Numbered from the stretch's first letter, positions 1 to 12,069 are shown. The stretch: 64,000 bases of DNA from Maratus speciosus (GCA_963932465.1 OZ010791.1:151387915-151451914); one strand, 5' to 3'. The notes: generated by a model from the sequence alone, not told the origin. A program made the numbers and translations.

Positions 1-900
1 ACCTATAGACGTGTGATGCATTCGTATTTTATAAATATCTCATCGGGAAATTAATACTTTTAACTTCATTTTTCTGTGTCCTTTGCTTGAAATATGACCT
101 TTTTTAGGGTTCCGTACTTAAAAAGTAAAAACGGAACCATTATAAGATCACTCCTGTGTCTGTCCGTCTGTCTGTCTGTCTGTCACAGCCATTTTACTCG
201 TAAACTATGGAAAGTGGAAAGTTCAAATTCAGGGAAGCAATAAAGACCATTGACCCACATATTTTCAGATTAATAAACATTCATAAATATATTTAGTAAA
301 AAAGTAGAGGGGCTAATTATGCTACTTGAAAAAAAAAATCTTTTCTTTGTATATCATGTGGGGTATCCTGAGAAAGCTATTGTAACGCTGAACTCAAAAA
401 TACATTCCTTTTAATTTTAGGTATTATATTTTCAAAGATATTGTTGAAAATGTAGCTCAAAAGTATGTTCCCTCCCCCTCTAATTCCGAATCTACTGAAA
501 CTAAAATTATGAAAAAATTAGAGGTAGTAGACGTTAATATAAACCTTGCCGGAAAATTATAGCGATTACTCTAGGTCACATATTTTTTGAGTAATTAGCA
601 TTTTTCTGTTTATACACAAATTTCGATTTACGGGCATTCAGAAAAATTGTTGAGGATCGCTGAATATACCTATCATTGCAGAAGAATAAAAGCATTGTTG
701 ATAATAATTTTCGAAAAATCTCATCGGTAATTAGCCGAGATATTAACCCTTAAAAGTACGGTTAGTTTGGACATACACAAGGACAGGGGCGGCGTACTCT
801 ATGCCTAGTTAACAACTTTTAATGATATATATGTGTAATGAATGTAATGTCCAGTAACAGTATAAAAGCAATAAACGTCAAATTGTTAAAAAATACTAAT

Positions 901-1659
901 TTAAGGGGTCTCGGGACTCTTAAAAGTGGAAAAAATGAAAAAAAAAGACGATTTTCAACATTTAATGTCTTAAAATGTATATGATTTTAAAACACAATTT
1001 TAATTGGGATGAAAGATATAAGTATGTTCTTTCGCTTCATGTATTTAAAAAATTGCGAGACACAGAATTAGTATTTATAGGGGGCTCGAAACTTTTAGAC
1101 ATTTGTCGAACAAAAAATTGGCATAACCGTTTACGCGCAGGATTACAAAATAAATATTGCAACTAGAATGAAAATTTTGGTGCTTACTTATACTTCAGAT
1201 TGTAATAATTTCCCTGAACTTAAATACATTTATATTTAAAGCATTTTATATTTTTTAATGCAATGTTGCATTTAACTAATACAAAATTTTGAAAATTTCA
1301 ACAGTAAAATCACCTAAAAAAATATTTTTTTTAACAATAAAAAGGAAATTTTAGGTTCAGTTTATACAGACTAACATGAAGTATATGTTTTGAAAATTTC
1401 ATGAAAAAATTTTCAGAAGTTTTTGAGGTATCCTGCGCATTATGCCCAAAAAACGCCATTTGAAAAATAATGACTTTAAAGTTTCGGAAACGCCGCTTCA
1501 GCTATTGAGCGGGTATAATTCTAAAAGCCAAAACTTCTGTTCTAATGGGAATTTCAAGGAAACAATTATATCAAAATATTCAGAAAAGATAGGAGTTTAA
1601 CATCTAGAAAAATTAAAATTTCTTAATTTTGAAGCTTTAAGAGTCCTGCGACCACTTAA
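901..1659. mobile_element. TTAA-flanked TIR element inside the first HINE-like copy
   Basis: The left end TTAAGGGGTCTCGGGACTCT and the right end AAGAGTCCTGCGACCACTTAA are imperfect inverted repeats of about 24 bp, each closing with TTAA. TTAA duplications with GG-starting termini recall the Kolobok/T2 MITE type. A 63-codon frame (975-1166) lies inside but resembles no transposase. It is most likely a non-autonomous element nested in the surrounding HINE-like copy. Confidence 0.5.
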
Positions 1660-2372
1660 TCCTTTCCAGCACGGAGTAATTCTATTTATAAACTTATGAA
1701 ATAATGAACTGACACCAGAATTTATAAACGAATTTATTAGAAAATGCGAACTTGCTTATTTCCACGTACATGTAAAAGGAAAATTTTAATTAAATATTCT
1801 TGGTGACGTTTGTCTGTTTTGGAATTAAAATTAGGTGTCCGTTTTTTAAGGCATCGCCCTCGAAAGATTTAATTAGAATGAATCGCATAAATACTGTGGG
1901 ATTCGCAATAGTTTGCACTGATTGTATCTCTCAATACACCTCGAGTGACTTTAAAAGTTAATTAAACACCTATCTGGAAAAACGCGGCACTGACCAAGGC
2001 GGCGTTGCAACTTTGAGACCTCAATTCGAAGCGCGCTTAGCACAATGCCAAATTTAAACTTTGAACAAAGGTTTTGTTTTAGCTACCCTGTAGAAATAAA
2101 GGTTATTACTACGCTGAATTTAGTTTCATGAAATGCCAAATGAAGTTTAACTATGCACTGCTTTTATTGTCAGTACCGAATTAAGTTCATCATAAACAGA
2201 TTAGGATAATATTAAAAAAAGAGTTATACGAATAGCTATATTTGATATTATTTAGGTTCCCTTTCTCTTTGAACTTTCATGGTATACCCATTTACACTTT
2301 TCTAATATATACAGTTATACCCAACCCTACATTGTATAGTTTTTTACAAAGTCTTAGTACTCTTTTAGCAAC

Positions 2373-2395
2373 TTTTTTTTTTTTTTTTTTTTTTT
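2373..2395. repeat. poly-T tract (23 nt)
   Basis: An uninterrupted run of T lies just before the 3' end of the first HINE-like element. Confidence 0.9.
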
Positions 2396-2475
2396 AATAA
2401 TACAATTACAAATTCATATATTTATTCTACGGAACCCTCTGTACGCGAGTAATGCTCGCACTTGACCGTTTATTT

Positions 2476-2593
2476 AGTTGTCAAAATATTTCTAAACTTA
2501 ATATTATTTGAAGTGTTAAACTTTTACTTGGTTTTACTAAGATTTTAAAACATAAAAAATTAGGTATACATTCTAGAAATATTTTGACAACTA
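2476..2593. repeat. short inverted-repeat element
   Basis: AGTTGTCAAAATATTTCTA at the left is matched in inverted orientation by TAGAAATATTTTGACAACT at the right, about 118 bp end to end. The right arm is also the start of the dispersed block that recurs at 15.5 kb. It could be a tiny MITE or a rearrangement footprint. Confidence 0.45.
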
Positions 2594-3818
2594 GGAAAAA
2601 AAGGAGACATTCTGTAAAAACGGTACACCAAGAAGAACTTAAACAGGTGAAATTGTAAAAATAAGAATGCATTACGAGCCTATGGGTTTAACATTAGATA
2701 TGAGAATTTGAGAGTTGACTGACAGTTAAGGCTGTTGTCAAATCCAAAGGAACTATTTTCTGATAAATTTTTGGATTTATTTTTATTCGGAAAATCATGA
2801 AATTGACACGTGTTCTTACTCAAACTATGTAATTGAATGACGTTTTGCATTTGTTAGTGACGACAGAAGATCTGTCAGAAAATAAGGTCAAAGTAGACGT
2901 TTTACACCGAATTCCCGACTCAGTAGAGCGAAAAAGGAAAAACTATGTCACCACGTGCAAGAATAGCTTATAACTTTTGATAAGTAATTAATTTATTTAA
3001 AGAAATGGAAATCGCTATTCGATTCCAAATCGCTTAAATAGTCAAGCCTGCTAATTTTATTCCTTTACGTTTAATAACGAGTCAGAAAGTTTCGCGTTGT
3101 TGGGCAAGAATTTTGAAAATCACCATAAGGAAACACACTATTTGGGTATAAGAATATAAAAGTTCCAGCATTTGCTTCCAGCTCTTCACCAGGTTTTAGC
3201 TATCAATTACCATTATTTTTCTGAGGTAAACTGAGAATAATAAATGAACTAAGAAATAAATTTCCATAAAATACGAAGTAGCAATAAACGCAGTAGCGGC
3301 GGGAAGTTGTTTGAAGTTTGAACATCACTAAGGTTGCATGCAAGTTTGCTCTAGAGAGTTAAGTCTCTTCTCACGCTATCAAAGGAACCTTTTCCGTTCC
3401 TATTGATTTATTCTCGGTTTCTTATGAAAAGAACAGGACATAAAAACAGCTGGGAGAGAAACAACATAGCATTCGAACTTGTGACAGGTAAAGCGTGTCA
3501 ATGGTTGTGTAGAAGTGATAAAACATTTAATTAATGTTTTATTTTCCTAACGAATGGAGGTGTGTTACAATAAGAAAGAAAATTCTGCGGTTAGGTATAC
3601 TTTATCTATTCTGTCGCACAAAGTTTAGAAAATAACAAAATGGGGAGGGGAGGGGGGGAGGGATTTTCATACAGAAACAACGCTTTTTATAGTTTCTTGG
3701 GAATATTTGAAAAAATTTAAACAAGTGGTAAAAATAATTTATGCTGAAGAAAGAGAATTTGGAAATTGCATATGTTTAGAGAATTGAAATCTCAGGTTGA
3801 GTCAAAAAACGAAATCAT
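2560..3818. repeat. dispersed block J, copy 1
   Basis: Outside the internal MITE (2727-3127) this block matches 15508-17340 in order: the AATATTTTGACA start, the CCCATAGGTTTAACATTAG-type stretch, the GGTTTTAGCTATCAATTACC-type stretch, the ATGCAAGTTTGCTCTAGAGA stretch, and a tail ending GGTTGAGTCAAAAAACGAAA. Divergence looks like roughly 10-15 percent by eye. Parts of the same wording recur near 29430 and 31240, so this is a dispersed repeat rather than a single segmental duplication. No coding frame is recognisable. Confidence 0.7.
2727..3127 (-). mobile_element. family A-like TTAA MITE, diverged, inverted
   Basis: It opens with TTAAGGCTGTTGTCAAATCC, the reverse-orientation end of family A, and keeps scattered internal landmarks (GATCTGTCAGAAAATA, ACCGAATTCCC, CGATTCCAAATCGCTT). 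The far end is decayed. It sits inside dispersed block J where the other copy of the block carries a family A element in the opposite orientation. Confidence 0.55.
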
Positions 3819-4250
3819 TTAAGGCGGTAATCAAAAAAAAAAATTTTCCTCGCTCAACAATTCGAAATTTTCTGACACGTTTTCGGACTTATTTTTAAAA
3901 GTAAAAACATGAAACATGCTGACGTGATTTTTGAAGAGATGTGTAAGGGGTTGTGTGTTTTCATTTTTACCACAACTAATTAGAACTTGATTTATAAGCA
4001 TTTATTTTCTCAGTATGCCCATTTTTTTTTTTCGTTCCCAGCTCTTTCGCTTCGGGAAATTCAGTTCAAAACGTTCACTTTGACCGCATTTTTCCTTATA
4101 TTTTCTGATGCCTTTATCAAATAATTGACATACACGGCACATTATATAGTTTCTGAATAAGAGAATCTGCCAACTGGATGCGTTTCAAAATAAAAATGAA
4201 TTTAAAGATGAGTCAGAAAATAAGCAGTTTGGATTTGAGTACACCCTTAA
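3819..4250 (-). mobile_element. family B TTAA MITE
   Basis: This copy is about 430 bp, bounded by TTAA on both sides (3819-3822 and 4247-4250). The right end reads GAGTACACCCTTAA, the inverse of the family B start TTAAGGGTGTACTC. Internal landmarks shared with other copies are TTCGAAATTTTCTGACAC, CAGTATGACC-like text and AATAAGCAGTTTGGATTTGA. It abuts the next copy head-to-head, sharing one TTAA. Confidence 0.75.
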
Positions 4251-4669
4251 GGGTGTATTCCGATCCAAACTGCTTATTTTCTGATTCATTTTAAAATTCA
4301 TTTTTGCTCTCAAACGCATCAAACTGGGAAATTCTCTTATTTAGAAACTATATAATGTGCCGTGCTTCTTAATTTTTTGATAAATGCAGAAATGCTGTAA
4401 AAAACGCTGTCAAAGTTGGCGTTTTGAACCGAATTTTCCGAAGCGGGCGATCTGGGAATGAAAAAAAGGGTCATACTGAGAAAATAATTGTTTAAAAATA
4501 AAATTCTAATTAATTGAGCTGAAAATGAAATCACACGGCATGTTAAACATGTCTTCAGAAATCACCCCAGCAAGTTTCATGTTTTTACTTTTAAAAATGA
4601 GTCTGAAAATGTCTCAGAAAATTTCGAGCTGTTGAGAGTGGAAAAATATTTTTTCGAATACACCCTTAA
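4247..4669 (+). mobile_element. family B TTAA MITE, head-to-head partner
   Basis: It begins TTAAGGGTGTATTCCGATCC and ends CGAATACACCCTTAA. With its left neighbour it makes a palindromic junction centred on TTAA at 4247-4250, and its right TTAA (4666-4669) is also the left TTAA of a family A element. No transposase frame is present. Family B is AT-rich, about 420 bp, with 10-14 bp terminal inverted repeats. Confidence 0.75.
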
Positions 4670-4785
4670 GGCTGTTCTTAACTGCTCAACAAGCGCAAAA
4701 CGTTTTGACACATTTACAAATTCATTTTTTAACGGAAAGGTATAAAATTGGAAAGCCTGGCCATCGGAGCGCTTTCACTGTAAAC
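4666..4785 (+). mobile_element. family A TTAA MITE, left part of a split copy
   Basis: TTAAGGCTGTTCTTAACTGC through TTGGAAAGCCTGGCCATCGG matches the first 115-120 bp of intact family A copies, then stops at a TGTCTGAA-rich palindromic array. The missing remainder of the family A sequence appears at 13390-13707 in the same orientation, starting where this part stops. Confidence 0.65.
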
Positions 4786-5000
4786 TGAAATGTCTGAAAT
4801 TCAGACACTTAAGTGTCTGAAACGTAGTGTTCAATTTTCAGACGTTTGAAAATGTTTGAAAATTTTCAGACTCTTCTTGCGTCTGAATTTCAAACACATA
4901 AGTGACTGAAACTGGAGTGTTCGATTTTCAGACGTTTTAAAGTGTCTTAAAATTTTTAGACACTTCTTGCGTCTGAATTTCAGACATTTCAAGTGTCTTA
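4786..5000. repeat. palindromic TTCAGACA / TGTCTGAA array 1
   Basis: The array contains the perfect 16-bp palindrome AGACACTTAAGTGTCT (4803-4818) and a duplicated unit of about 89 bp, seen as GTGTTCAATTTTCAGACG and GTGTTCGATTTTCAGACG. A reverse-strand frame here is only the array read through (repeated CLKFRRKK). The same vocabulary recurs at 13164-13375. Confidence 0.7.
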
Positions 5001-5096
5001 ATTGCGGCCATCTTTGAGCCCTTTTTTTTGCCAATATGAAGCCATCTTTGACCACTTTTCTTTCTAAGTCATATACGCAGCCATATTTGACCACAT

Positions 5097-5451
5097 TGAA
5101 TCATTTTTTATAAATGAGAATAATTTGTTACCATAAAGCAGAGCTAATTGCAGCGTGGTAAAACTAGGATGCTTCTCTGCCCCCTGATTATAGGGTACCC
5201 AAATTGGGTACAAAATTTTTATAAAGCTGATATTTTATATCAGTTTTGACTTTATTATGATCGTAATCAGTATTTTGTAGTTTTAGAATAGGATAATATA
5301 TATAAATATATTCACCTAAATATGTATTTATGCGATTTCATATATGCCCTACGGCATCAAAAATGTTTATTAAATTAATTCCAGTCCAAAGACCTAGTAC
5401 TTATTCGCCCCCCCCTCCCCCGGCACCACCGCCACTTTCATATATTGCTAC

Positions 5452-5482
<31 letters not shown>

Positions 5483-5745
5483 AATTAAGACTGCTCGATG
5501 CCATCAAATACATATTTGGATAAATATATCCTTTTCTTTAACCTAATCATATTCTAAAAGTACAAAATATTTATTAAAATAAGTATAAGATCAAAACAAA
5601 TTTAAAATATCAGCTTTATGGAAATTTCATACCGAATTTGTGGGCCCGTAAAGCTAACGTCCCATAGAAAAAGCCCAGTTTGTCCATGCTGCAATCAGCT
5701 CTGCTTTATGGTAACAAATTATTCCCATTTATAAAAAATGATTCA
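5097..5745. mobile_element. foldback/TIR element F
   Basis: The left arm starting TGAATCATTTTTTATAAATG is matched by the inverted right arm ending CATTTATAAAAAATGATTCA. The match continues through a CCATAAAGCAGAGCT motif, with a second inverted stretch AAAGCTGATATTTTA / TAAAATATCAGCTTT further in. The interior holds a poly-C/poly-A stretch. No target duplication is clear. Confidence 0.65.
5452..5480. repeat. poly-A tract (29 nt)
   Basis: An uninterrupted A-run sits in the middle of element F; it is a common place for assembly length error. Confidence 0.9.
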
Positions 5746-6228
5746 CTTCTTCGGAAAGAATTTCATCCCTGCTTTGTTGCACAATTTTTTTCTATTTAAA
5801 TTAGATATTCCCAGTCAATTAGTTTAAGCATTTTTTGGATTTTTATTTCTGTGTTAAATAAAATCTAGCCCTAGATTTCACAAAATTATCAGCATATGAC
5901 ATCCGAACATTAAAAAAAATTTGAGCACGAAACACTTACTTTTCTTTATCCCCCTTCGTTTTTATTATTATACTATTTATCATTACCAAGAAATGCTTAA
6001 ACATTTGAGAACCGCACATCGGCGCCTGAGACGAGCAGTAGTTGTAAGATTCTGAATGGACTTCATGTTTATTTGACTCTTTTCAAACGATAAATAATAT
6101 AGTAAATATCAATGGACACAGAAATCCTTCATTATGATTTGAGTACCCTTCATTTCTGCTCCCCACGTTGCTTGCGATCACACAAGCAGTATCAGTCGCA
6201 AAAGCGATTTCTTATCCACATGATTGGA
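5746..6228. other. no gene seen
   Basis: This is AT-rich sequence without a recognisable repeat boundary. It ends in a short open frame (6112-6327) that runs into a Tc1-type end and has no family resemblance. Confidence 0.5.
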
Positions 6229-6700
6229 ACAGTCGTCGAAAAAAAAAATAAACACCTCCTACTAACTCTGCAACTGGAAGACAACAATAATAGAAGAAAG
6301 TTACTGGTACCAATCGTCTGGAAATAAAGTCTACTTTTAAATGATGTATTTAAAATTTGCATAGGGGCCATCTACAAATCAAAATTAGACCAAACTTTGT
6401 TTTTTTTTCCCAATAGATGCACCCAATTTTGACACTATATTTTAAATCTTCGGTTCAGACTATGCCTAGAAACGAAATTTCTAGTCATTTGAATGATAAG
6501 TTTTTGAATTATAAGCATTCAAAATTTAGAGCTTCTAATGTTAAATTGCATTTTCATATTTTTATTAATATCTCCTGAAATTATAATCCTAATATGATAA
6601 TTTTGTATGTGGTTATAATACTAAAAAACCTAAACATATATAAAAACATTGAATTCGTAAAATTGCATACCAAATTTGGGGCCACAAAAATCGATGGGAA
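6229..6700 (+). mobile_element. Tc1/mariner-like non-autonomous element, 5' half only
   Basis: The left end ACAGTCGTCGAAAAAA, then AAACACCTCCTACTAACTC and GTCTACTTTTAAATGATGTA, matches the ends of the complete copy at 47066-48104. The matching right end is absent, so the copy is truncated. No transposase is visible. Confidence 0.6.
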
Positions 6701-6792
6701 GGTGAGGGGGCAGGGCCGCGGATTAGTTTCTATGTTTTAATCAGGTCCTGCTTCTAGAAGAAACACTACCCCGCTTTATATTTTTCTAAATA

Positions 6793-7084
6793 GAGCTGTC
6801 CGCTATTCGGGAGTGACCGGTTATAGAAGTTTTACTGTATGCTTCAGTAATAACGGACATTCTCGAATAGCAGACACCTATATAGTGATCACTTTTTTCA
6901 ATCCACAACATTTGTGGATTGAAAAGCAGATTAATAATATATTGAAGCATATTTTGTGTAATTTGTACTCGGTATGCTGGGTATTTGTACACTCTGGACT
7001 TTTTTTGCATATGAAAATAAAACCTCTAAGTAGCGGGCAAATTCTACGGTCCTAGGGTGTCTGCTATTGAGAGGTTTTATTCAG
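6793..7084. mobile_element. pogo/Tigger-like TIR cluster
   Basis: Four related terminal-repeat-like stretches lie close together: a reversed end finishing GTTTTACTGTA (about 6837), a start CAGTAATAACGG...AATAGCAGACACC (6845-6878), an AAAACCTCTAAGTAGCGGGC stretch (about 7019) and a reversed end GGTGTCTGCTATTGAGAGG...TTTATTCAG (7055-7084). The middle pair would bound a MITE of about 240 bp; the outer pieces look like remains of further copies. Confidence 0.45.
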
Positions 7085-7115
7085 TTATAAATATATTCTA
7101 AAAAAGTTAGAAAAT

Positions 7116-7116
<1 letters not shown>

Positions 7117-7149
<33 letters not shown>
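7117..7149. repeat. poly-T tract (33 nt)
   Basis: An uninterrupted T-run next to sequence related to the interior of element F. Confidence 0.9.
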
Positions 7150-7150
<1 letters not shown>

Positions 7151-7265
7151 ACAGTATAGGAAATGTGGTTCTAATAAGTTCCAGTACCAGCGGCTTACAT
7201 TCATTACACCCCCCCCCTTCCCCCTACTATATATACAGCAACAAAAATTTAAACACATTGATGAC

Positions 7266-7357
<92 letters not shown>

Positions 7358-7435
7358 CATGTAAATATATGTTTGGATAAATATATCCTTTGTCATTAAC
7401 TTCATCCTAATCTAAAAGTATGCAATATGATATAT
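7150..7435. mobile_element. element F-related fragment with (AT)n
   Basis: A poly-C stretch followed by CCCCTACTATATATACAGCA, then GTTTGGATAAATATATCCTT and CTAAAAGTA, parallels 5405-5580 inside element F, without the terminal arms. A reverse-strand frame crossing it is microsatellite translation (alternating I and Y). Confidence 0.5.
7269..7354. repeat. (AT)n microsatellite, about 86 bp
   Basis: An uninterrupted AT dinucleotide run, self-complementary and able to extrude as a cruciform. Confidence 0.95.
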
Positions 7436-8600
7436 AATAAGTACAATAAATTGCTTTGCGCAAATGGATGCATTCTCCGATGATAATAAAAAATAATCCT
7501 ATAAAAAATCAGAATAATTTTGACGTTGAAAGTTGTCAGAAAATTTCTGTGTCTTAAAATTTAAATATGTTATACAGATGAAACACAGGAAATACATATA
7601 AATGTAGTTATTTTACTTTGAACAAGTTTCCATAGTCTAAAAAAAATTCTTTCATCGTGCAATTAAATACTGTAGAAATTTCGAACTTTTTAATAAAGCG
7701 TTACAAAGGAACAATTTAAAATGTATTTATAAAACATTAAAAATTTCACGATAACTCCGATTCTGATGCTTTTATAATTATTTTTCAAGTTTTATGCCCA
7801 CCACTTAAAGCAAAAATGTTCATAGCATTTCCTATACATAAATTTAATTTTGTTACATGGAAACATTAATTTTGAAAATGTAAAAGAATTAAATGATCTG
7901 TCCTTAAACATAAAAATTCATATACGAAATCATGTTAATATTGTCTGTAACTAGAAATTACAACGGAAGGGTTTATTAATAACAATATCATTTAATAACT
8001 TGATCTTTTTAATTATATTTTGCCATGTAGGCAATTACTTTTACATATAGTATATGGTAATCAACAGAGCTACTAAACTATCTTTAAAAAGTTAAACATA
8101 TATATATTTTTTAATAACAAGCAAGAGAAATAACATCTAATTTCAAAACTTATTTTGCATTAAAAATACATATTTAATTGTTATTTCTGTATCTTTTATA
8201 AAAATGAACAAACGTCGAAAAAAAATCCCCCCAATTTTATGTGAAAAATGCAGTAAAATATGAAAATAAAGTCTTTTTTCCGTTCTAAATCTGTAATTTC
8301 TTTTAACAATCAATAAATCAATATTAATAAATTTTTCAATATCTGAAGTTGTACAAAACTTAAATATAATTTTAAGCAATGAAACAAAGTAAATAATGAT
8401 TTATTTCCTTACTTATTTTATTGTAAATCATTATATAGCTATTATAGAAAAACATTTTTAATAAAATTAACTATTAAAAAAATGGCATTATATTAAATGG
8501 CTAATATTTACTGACATTTTTATAGTCAGATTAATAGCTTGTATCCACAACAAAAACTATATAGTGCTGCAACTGCTTTTTTTTTTTTTTCTTTTTTTGG
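7436..8600. other. AT-rich stretch, no gene
   Basis: This stretch is very AT-rich. I see no repeat termini, tRNA boxes or coding pattern; the open frame at 8143-8379 (reverse) is low-complexity and unrecognised. Confidence 0.6.
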
Positions 8601-8615
8601 ACAAAAATATAATAC

Positions 8616-10374
8616 TAAAAAGTCCTTCCGGCCAGTGCCGGGAAGAAGAGGTAGCTTTCAAATTCCTTATTTTAAAAAAGCCAACTTATATTATTCAAAC
8701 ACACGAAGCTCAATTTAGTGGAAACTGAATATAGGAGATTCAATACTAATTTTTATCAATATTAAATCATTATGAATGAGAATTTCGCGAAATTAGTCAG
8801 CTTTGTCCAAGCTGCTTTTATTTAAAGTAACTTATATTTGGCTGAGATGTTGATGTATACTATCCACATGCCTTCTTACATGGAAATAGGCGAATACGTG
8901 TGTTATCGCGTGACAAATACAAGATCGTTTCAAAATGTTAGCCATACTAGAAATTCAAAGTGCTATAATTCAACCATTTTTTTAAGATATAAACAAAAGA
9001 ACAAATTTTCAGAAACGAAATCTGCTCCGGAATCTTTGTATCAAGGCCAAACATATAAAAAAATCTTTTTCATTTTCCAATTTTTTAATACCTCATTTTA
9101 AATGGCAACCCTTTTGAAACAAGATGGCGAATGAAGCTGGGCAACGAACTCGGTCAAGACATTGGTATGTACTATGTACAGACCAAGTAACATCCAAATC
9201 GGTTCATAAATATGCTTTGTTATCGCGTGACAAAACCAGGTTGTTTTAAAATGTCAGCCACAATAGAAATTCAAAATGCTATAACTCAGCCATTTTTTTA
9301 GATATACACGAAACAAAAACTGTTCCGGAATCTTTGTATTACGGTCAAACACATACGAAAAAAATCATTTTCATTTTCCAATTTTTTGGTATCTCATTTT
9401 AAATTTTAAATTTTTAAAAATTTTTTAAATGGCCGCCATTTTGAAACAAGATGGCGGATGAAGCTGGCCAACGAACTCGGTTGATATATTTGTATATACT
9501 ATGTACACACCAAGGTACATTCAAATCGGTTCATAAATACGCCTGTTATCACGTGACAAATATCAGGACATTTCAAAGTGTCAGCCACGCTAGAAATTCA
9601 AAATGCTATAACTCAGCCATTTTTCAAGATATAGACGAAACAAAAACTGCTCACGAATCTTTGTATCAAGGTCAAATACATAAGAAAAAAATATTTTTAC
9701 AATTTTCAATTTTTTGGTACCACATTTCAAATTTAAATTTTTCTTAAAAATTTAAATGGCTGCCATTTTTAAACAAGATGGCGGATGAAGATGGCCAATG
9801 AACTCGGTCGAGACATTGGTATGTACTATGTACAAACGAAGTTACATCCAAATCGGTTCATAAATACGCCTTTTATCGCGTGACAAAATTCAGGACGTTT
9901 CAAAAGGTCAGCCACGCTAGAAATTCAAAATAATATAACTCAGCCATTTTATAAGATATAGACGAAACAAAAACTGCTTCGGAATCTTTGTATAAAGGTC
10001 AAATACATAAGAAAAAAATATTTTTCCATTTTCAATTCTTTGGTACCACATTTCAAATTTAAAATTTTTAAAAAATTTTTAAATGGCCGCCATTTTGAAA
10101 CAAAATGGCGGATGAAGCTGGCCAACGAACTCGGTCGAGACATTGGTATGTACTATGTACATACCGAATTACATCCAAATCGGTTCATAAATTCGAGAGT
10201 TACAATATGACAAAGGTCAGATATATATATATATATATATATATCAACTTTTGAACGGAGGGTGGTTTCGGGGTCTGGGGGTCATGATCGATGAAAATAT
10301 ACCAAAATTTTTTGAAATCGCTTTCCTCCGAACGGCTGCAATAGGTAGCTTTTTGTAATGAAAGCTACCTAAAA
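8616..10374 (-). mobile_element. Helentron-like (HINE) family D, copy D1
   Basis: Read on the reverse strand it starts TTTTAGGTAGCTTTC, folds into a stem with AAAGCTACCT, carries an (AT)n microsatellite (about 10213-10242), then tandem 327-bp units, and ends in a hairpin CCGGC-CAGT-GCCGG (8628-8641) followed by GGACTTTTT. Subterminal AGGTAGCTTT and AAAGCTACCT are inverted to one another. T-bounded ends, 5' stem-loop, microsatellite, tandem core and 3' hairpin are the layout of DINE-1/HINE-type Helentron derivatives. No protein is encoded. Confidence 0.75.
8838..10200. repeat. 327-bp tandem repeat core of D1 (4-5 units)
   Basis: The marker AAATCGGTTCATAAA starts at 9196, 9523, 9850 and 10177, an exact 327-bp period; a degenerate first unit precedes it from about 8840. 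Most units carry a GC-rich hairpin, CCGCCAT paired with ATGGCGG around TTTGAAACAAG, standing out from AT-rich surroundings. Short frames at 8838 and 9451 are translations of the unit. Confidence 0.85.
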
Positions 10375-12069
10375 TGTTGACAAATTTGGGTGTCAATGTA
10401 CACAAGCAATAACTTTTAATGCTTAAGCAATGATTTAAGCAATGATGATATTATTTTATATGAAAAACATTTATTTATAAATCGAATACTTTAAGAATTA
10501 TCAAGCAAGTTAGTTAATTAATCTTGAAAATGAAATAAATTTAGTCGAAAATAATAAAAAACACTGTAATACTGAAAAATATTTATTCTATATAGAAAGA
10601 TACAAATATGATAAACACATGTATTCTTTAAAAAGTGATTTAAATAATTAATATTACATAATTAATATTATTCAAGGAAAATTTCTATTTCCAAATAAAA
10701 ATTATATTTTTGTAAATAATCACATTCTTACCTTTTTAGTATTTCCTTAAATGTAATAAAGTAAATCCATGTAATATAAACAGAAACACAAAAATATAGA
10801 CACTTTCTTCTTACATATTTCACTAAATATTCAGATGAATGCTGATAATTGAAAAACATATAACGAAGACATTTTTTTTTTCATTATTCAACATATTTTT
10901 TTTATAATGATATAATTTAATATAATGCAGAATTTAATTCAATTCGCTTTTTCGAATCACATTTCACTCGCACTTTCTTATTCTCCAATCTCTCAAGAAC
11001 AATTATTGAAATTCCAAAAATGCACTGTAAGCTGCATATACATCTATGTGGAGGGCACAATCACATTACTCAACGTATCATTTTTATAATAATCGCATAC
11101 ATTATTCCATAAATGAATTATTCCAAAAAACTGTTCCAGCTATGTATATGTCACACTCACAGAATATAAATAATGTTACACATAAAAAAATTGCGGGCAA
11201 CTTTGTTAAACAGGGAACTACCTCATTGAAAGCATTGAAAGAACCGTTTTAACGCGCCAGTTGCCAACGGACGTATTTGAACAAAGAGAAATAGGCGAAA
11301 TCAGCATTTTAATTACCACTGCAGTCGCTGATCTCAGCCTACTGTTTATAAACCGTTATAAAGGGCTTGATGAGCTCATTTGAACTTTTTATCAGCGAGA
11401 AATAAATCATTGAATAAGAAGAAATAAGAAAAGTTTTATTTTCTTTATTAGTTGTTTTTCTTAATGTGTTACATTTATTTGAGTATAGTTTTTGCAGTTT
11501 TTTTATTTTTAGACATATAGAAAATATACTTTAAATAAAGATTTTATTGTAAAACTAGAAAATAACATGTCGAATTTTCGGTGGTCATGAAGAGAGCAAT
11601 TGTCCATCCCTGAAATTTAATTAATTATATTTTCTATACGTTTGATTATTTAAAAAATACTTTTTTCTCTTCCAAATAGCAATATATTAATTAAACGCTA
11701 AGAGAAAATGCTGCTAAGAATTTTTCTCCAGAGGAGCCTCTCCCCCCCCCCCCCCCCCCCACCCCTTAACTTCTCGTAGAAGACGATTTTAATTCTGTTC
11801 TTCTGTTAGTGTTCATATATATCAAATTTATCTTAAATGAGGAGGGGCAGTTCAAAAAAGACAGAGAGAGGAGAGAGAAAAAGAAATCAGTTCTCCATTG
11901 TGAAAAATATCGTTAGAAACTTATTTTTAAACGATTAATATTTCTTAATTTTTAAATTTCTTAAAAATTGTCTTACACGAGGAGTTCTAGCATAAATTCT
12001 TAGTTTAGCCTACTTCATGTTTATATTCTGTATTTTTCAAAAGCGGCTGGGCTGTGGACCTCAGGCATA
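10375..12069. other. no gene seen; poly-C tract near 11741-11760
   Basis: This is AT-rich, apparently unique sequence. A frame of 68 codons (11046-11252) resembles nothing I know. A C-run of about 20 nt at 11741-11760 and purine-rich stretches near 11860 are low-complexity DNA. Confidence 0.5.

Larger units (their letters stand above)
101..2472 (+). mobile_element. HINE-like (Helentron-derived) element, (TGTC)n type
   Basis: The left end after a T-run reads TTAGGGTTCCGTACTT and folds back on ACGGAACC about 25 bases on, giving a 5' stem-loop; a (TGTC)n microsatellite follows near 165-183. The right end has ACGGAACCCT (2430-2439), inverted to the left end, then a hairpin GCGAG/CTCGC and CACTTGACCG. 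I know this layout (subterminal inverted repeat, 5' stem-loop, GTCY microsatellite, 3' hairpin) from abundant non-autonomous elements of insects assigned to the Helentron group. At about 2.4 kb it is long for a non-autonomous copy because other elements lie inside it. No Rep/helicase frame is visible. The termini are convincing; interior continuity is inferred. Confidence 0.6.

Noticed and set aside
4831..5094. 87-codon reverse frame with internal repeats
   Set aside because: The repeats come from the ~89-bp DNA tandem duplication of the TTCAGACA array, not from protein constraint.
7085..7405. 106-codon reverse frame
   Set aside because: It is translation of the (AT)n run (alternating I and Y) and of poly-T (lysines); no protein signal.
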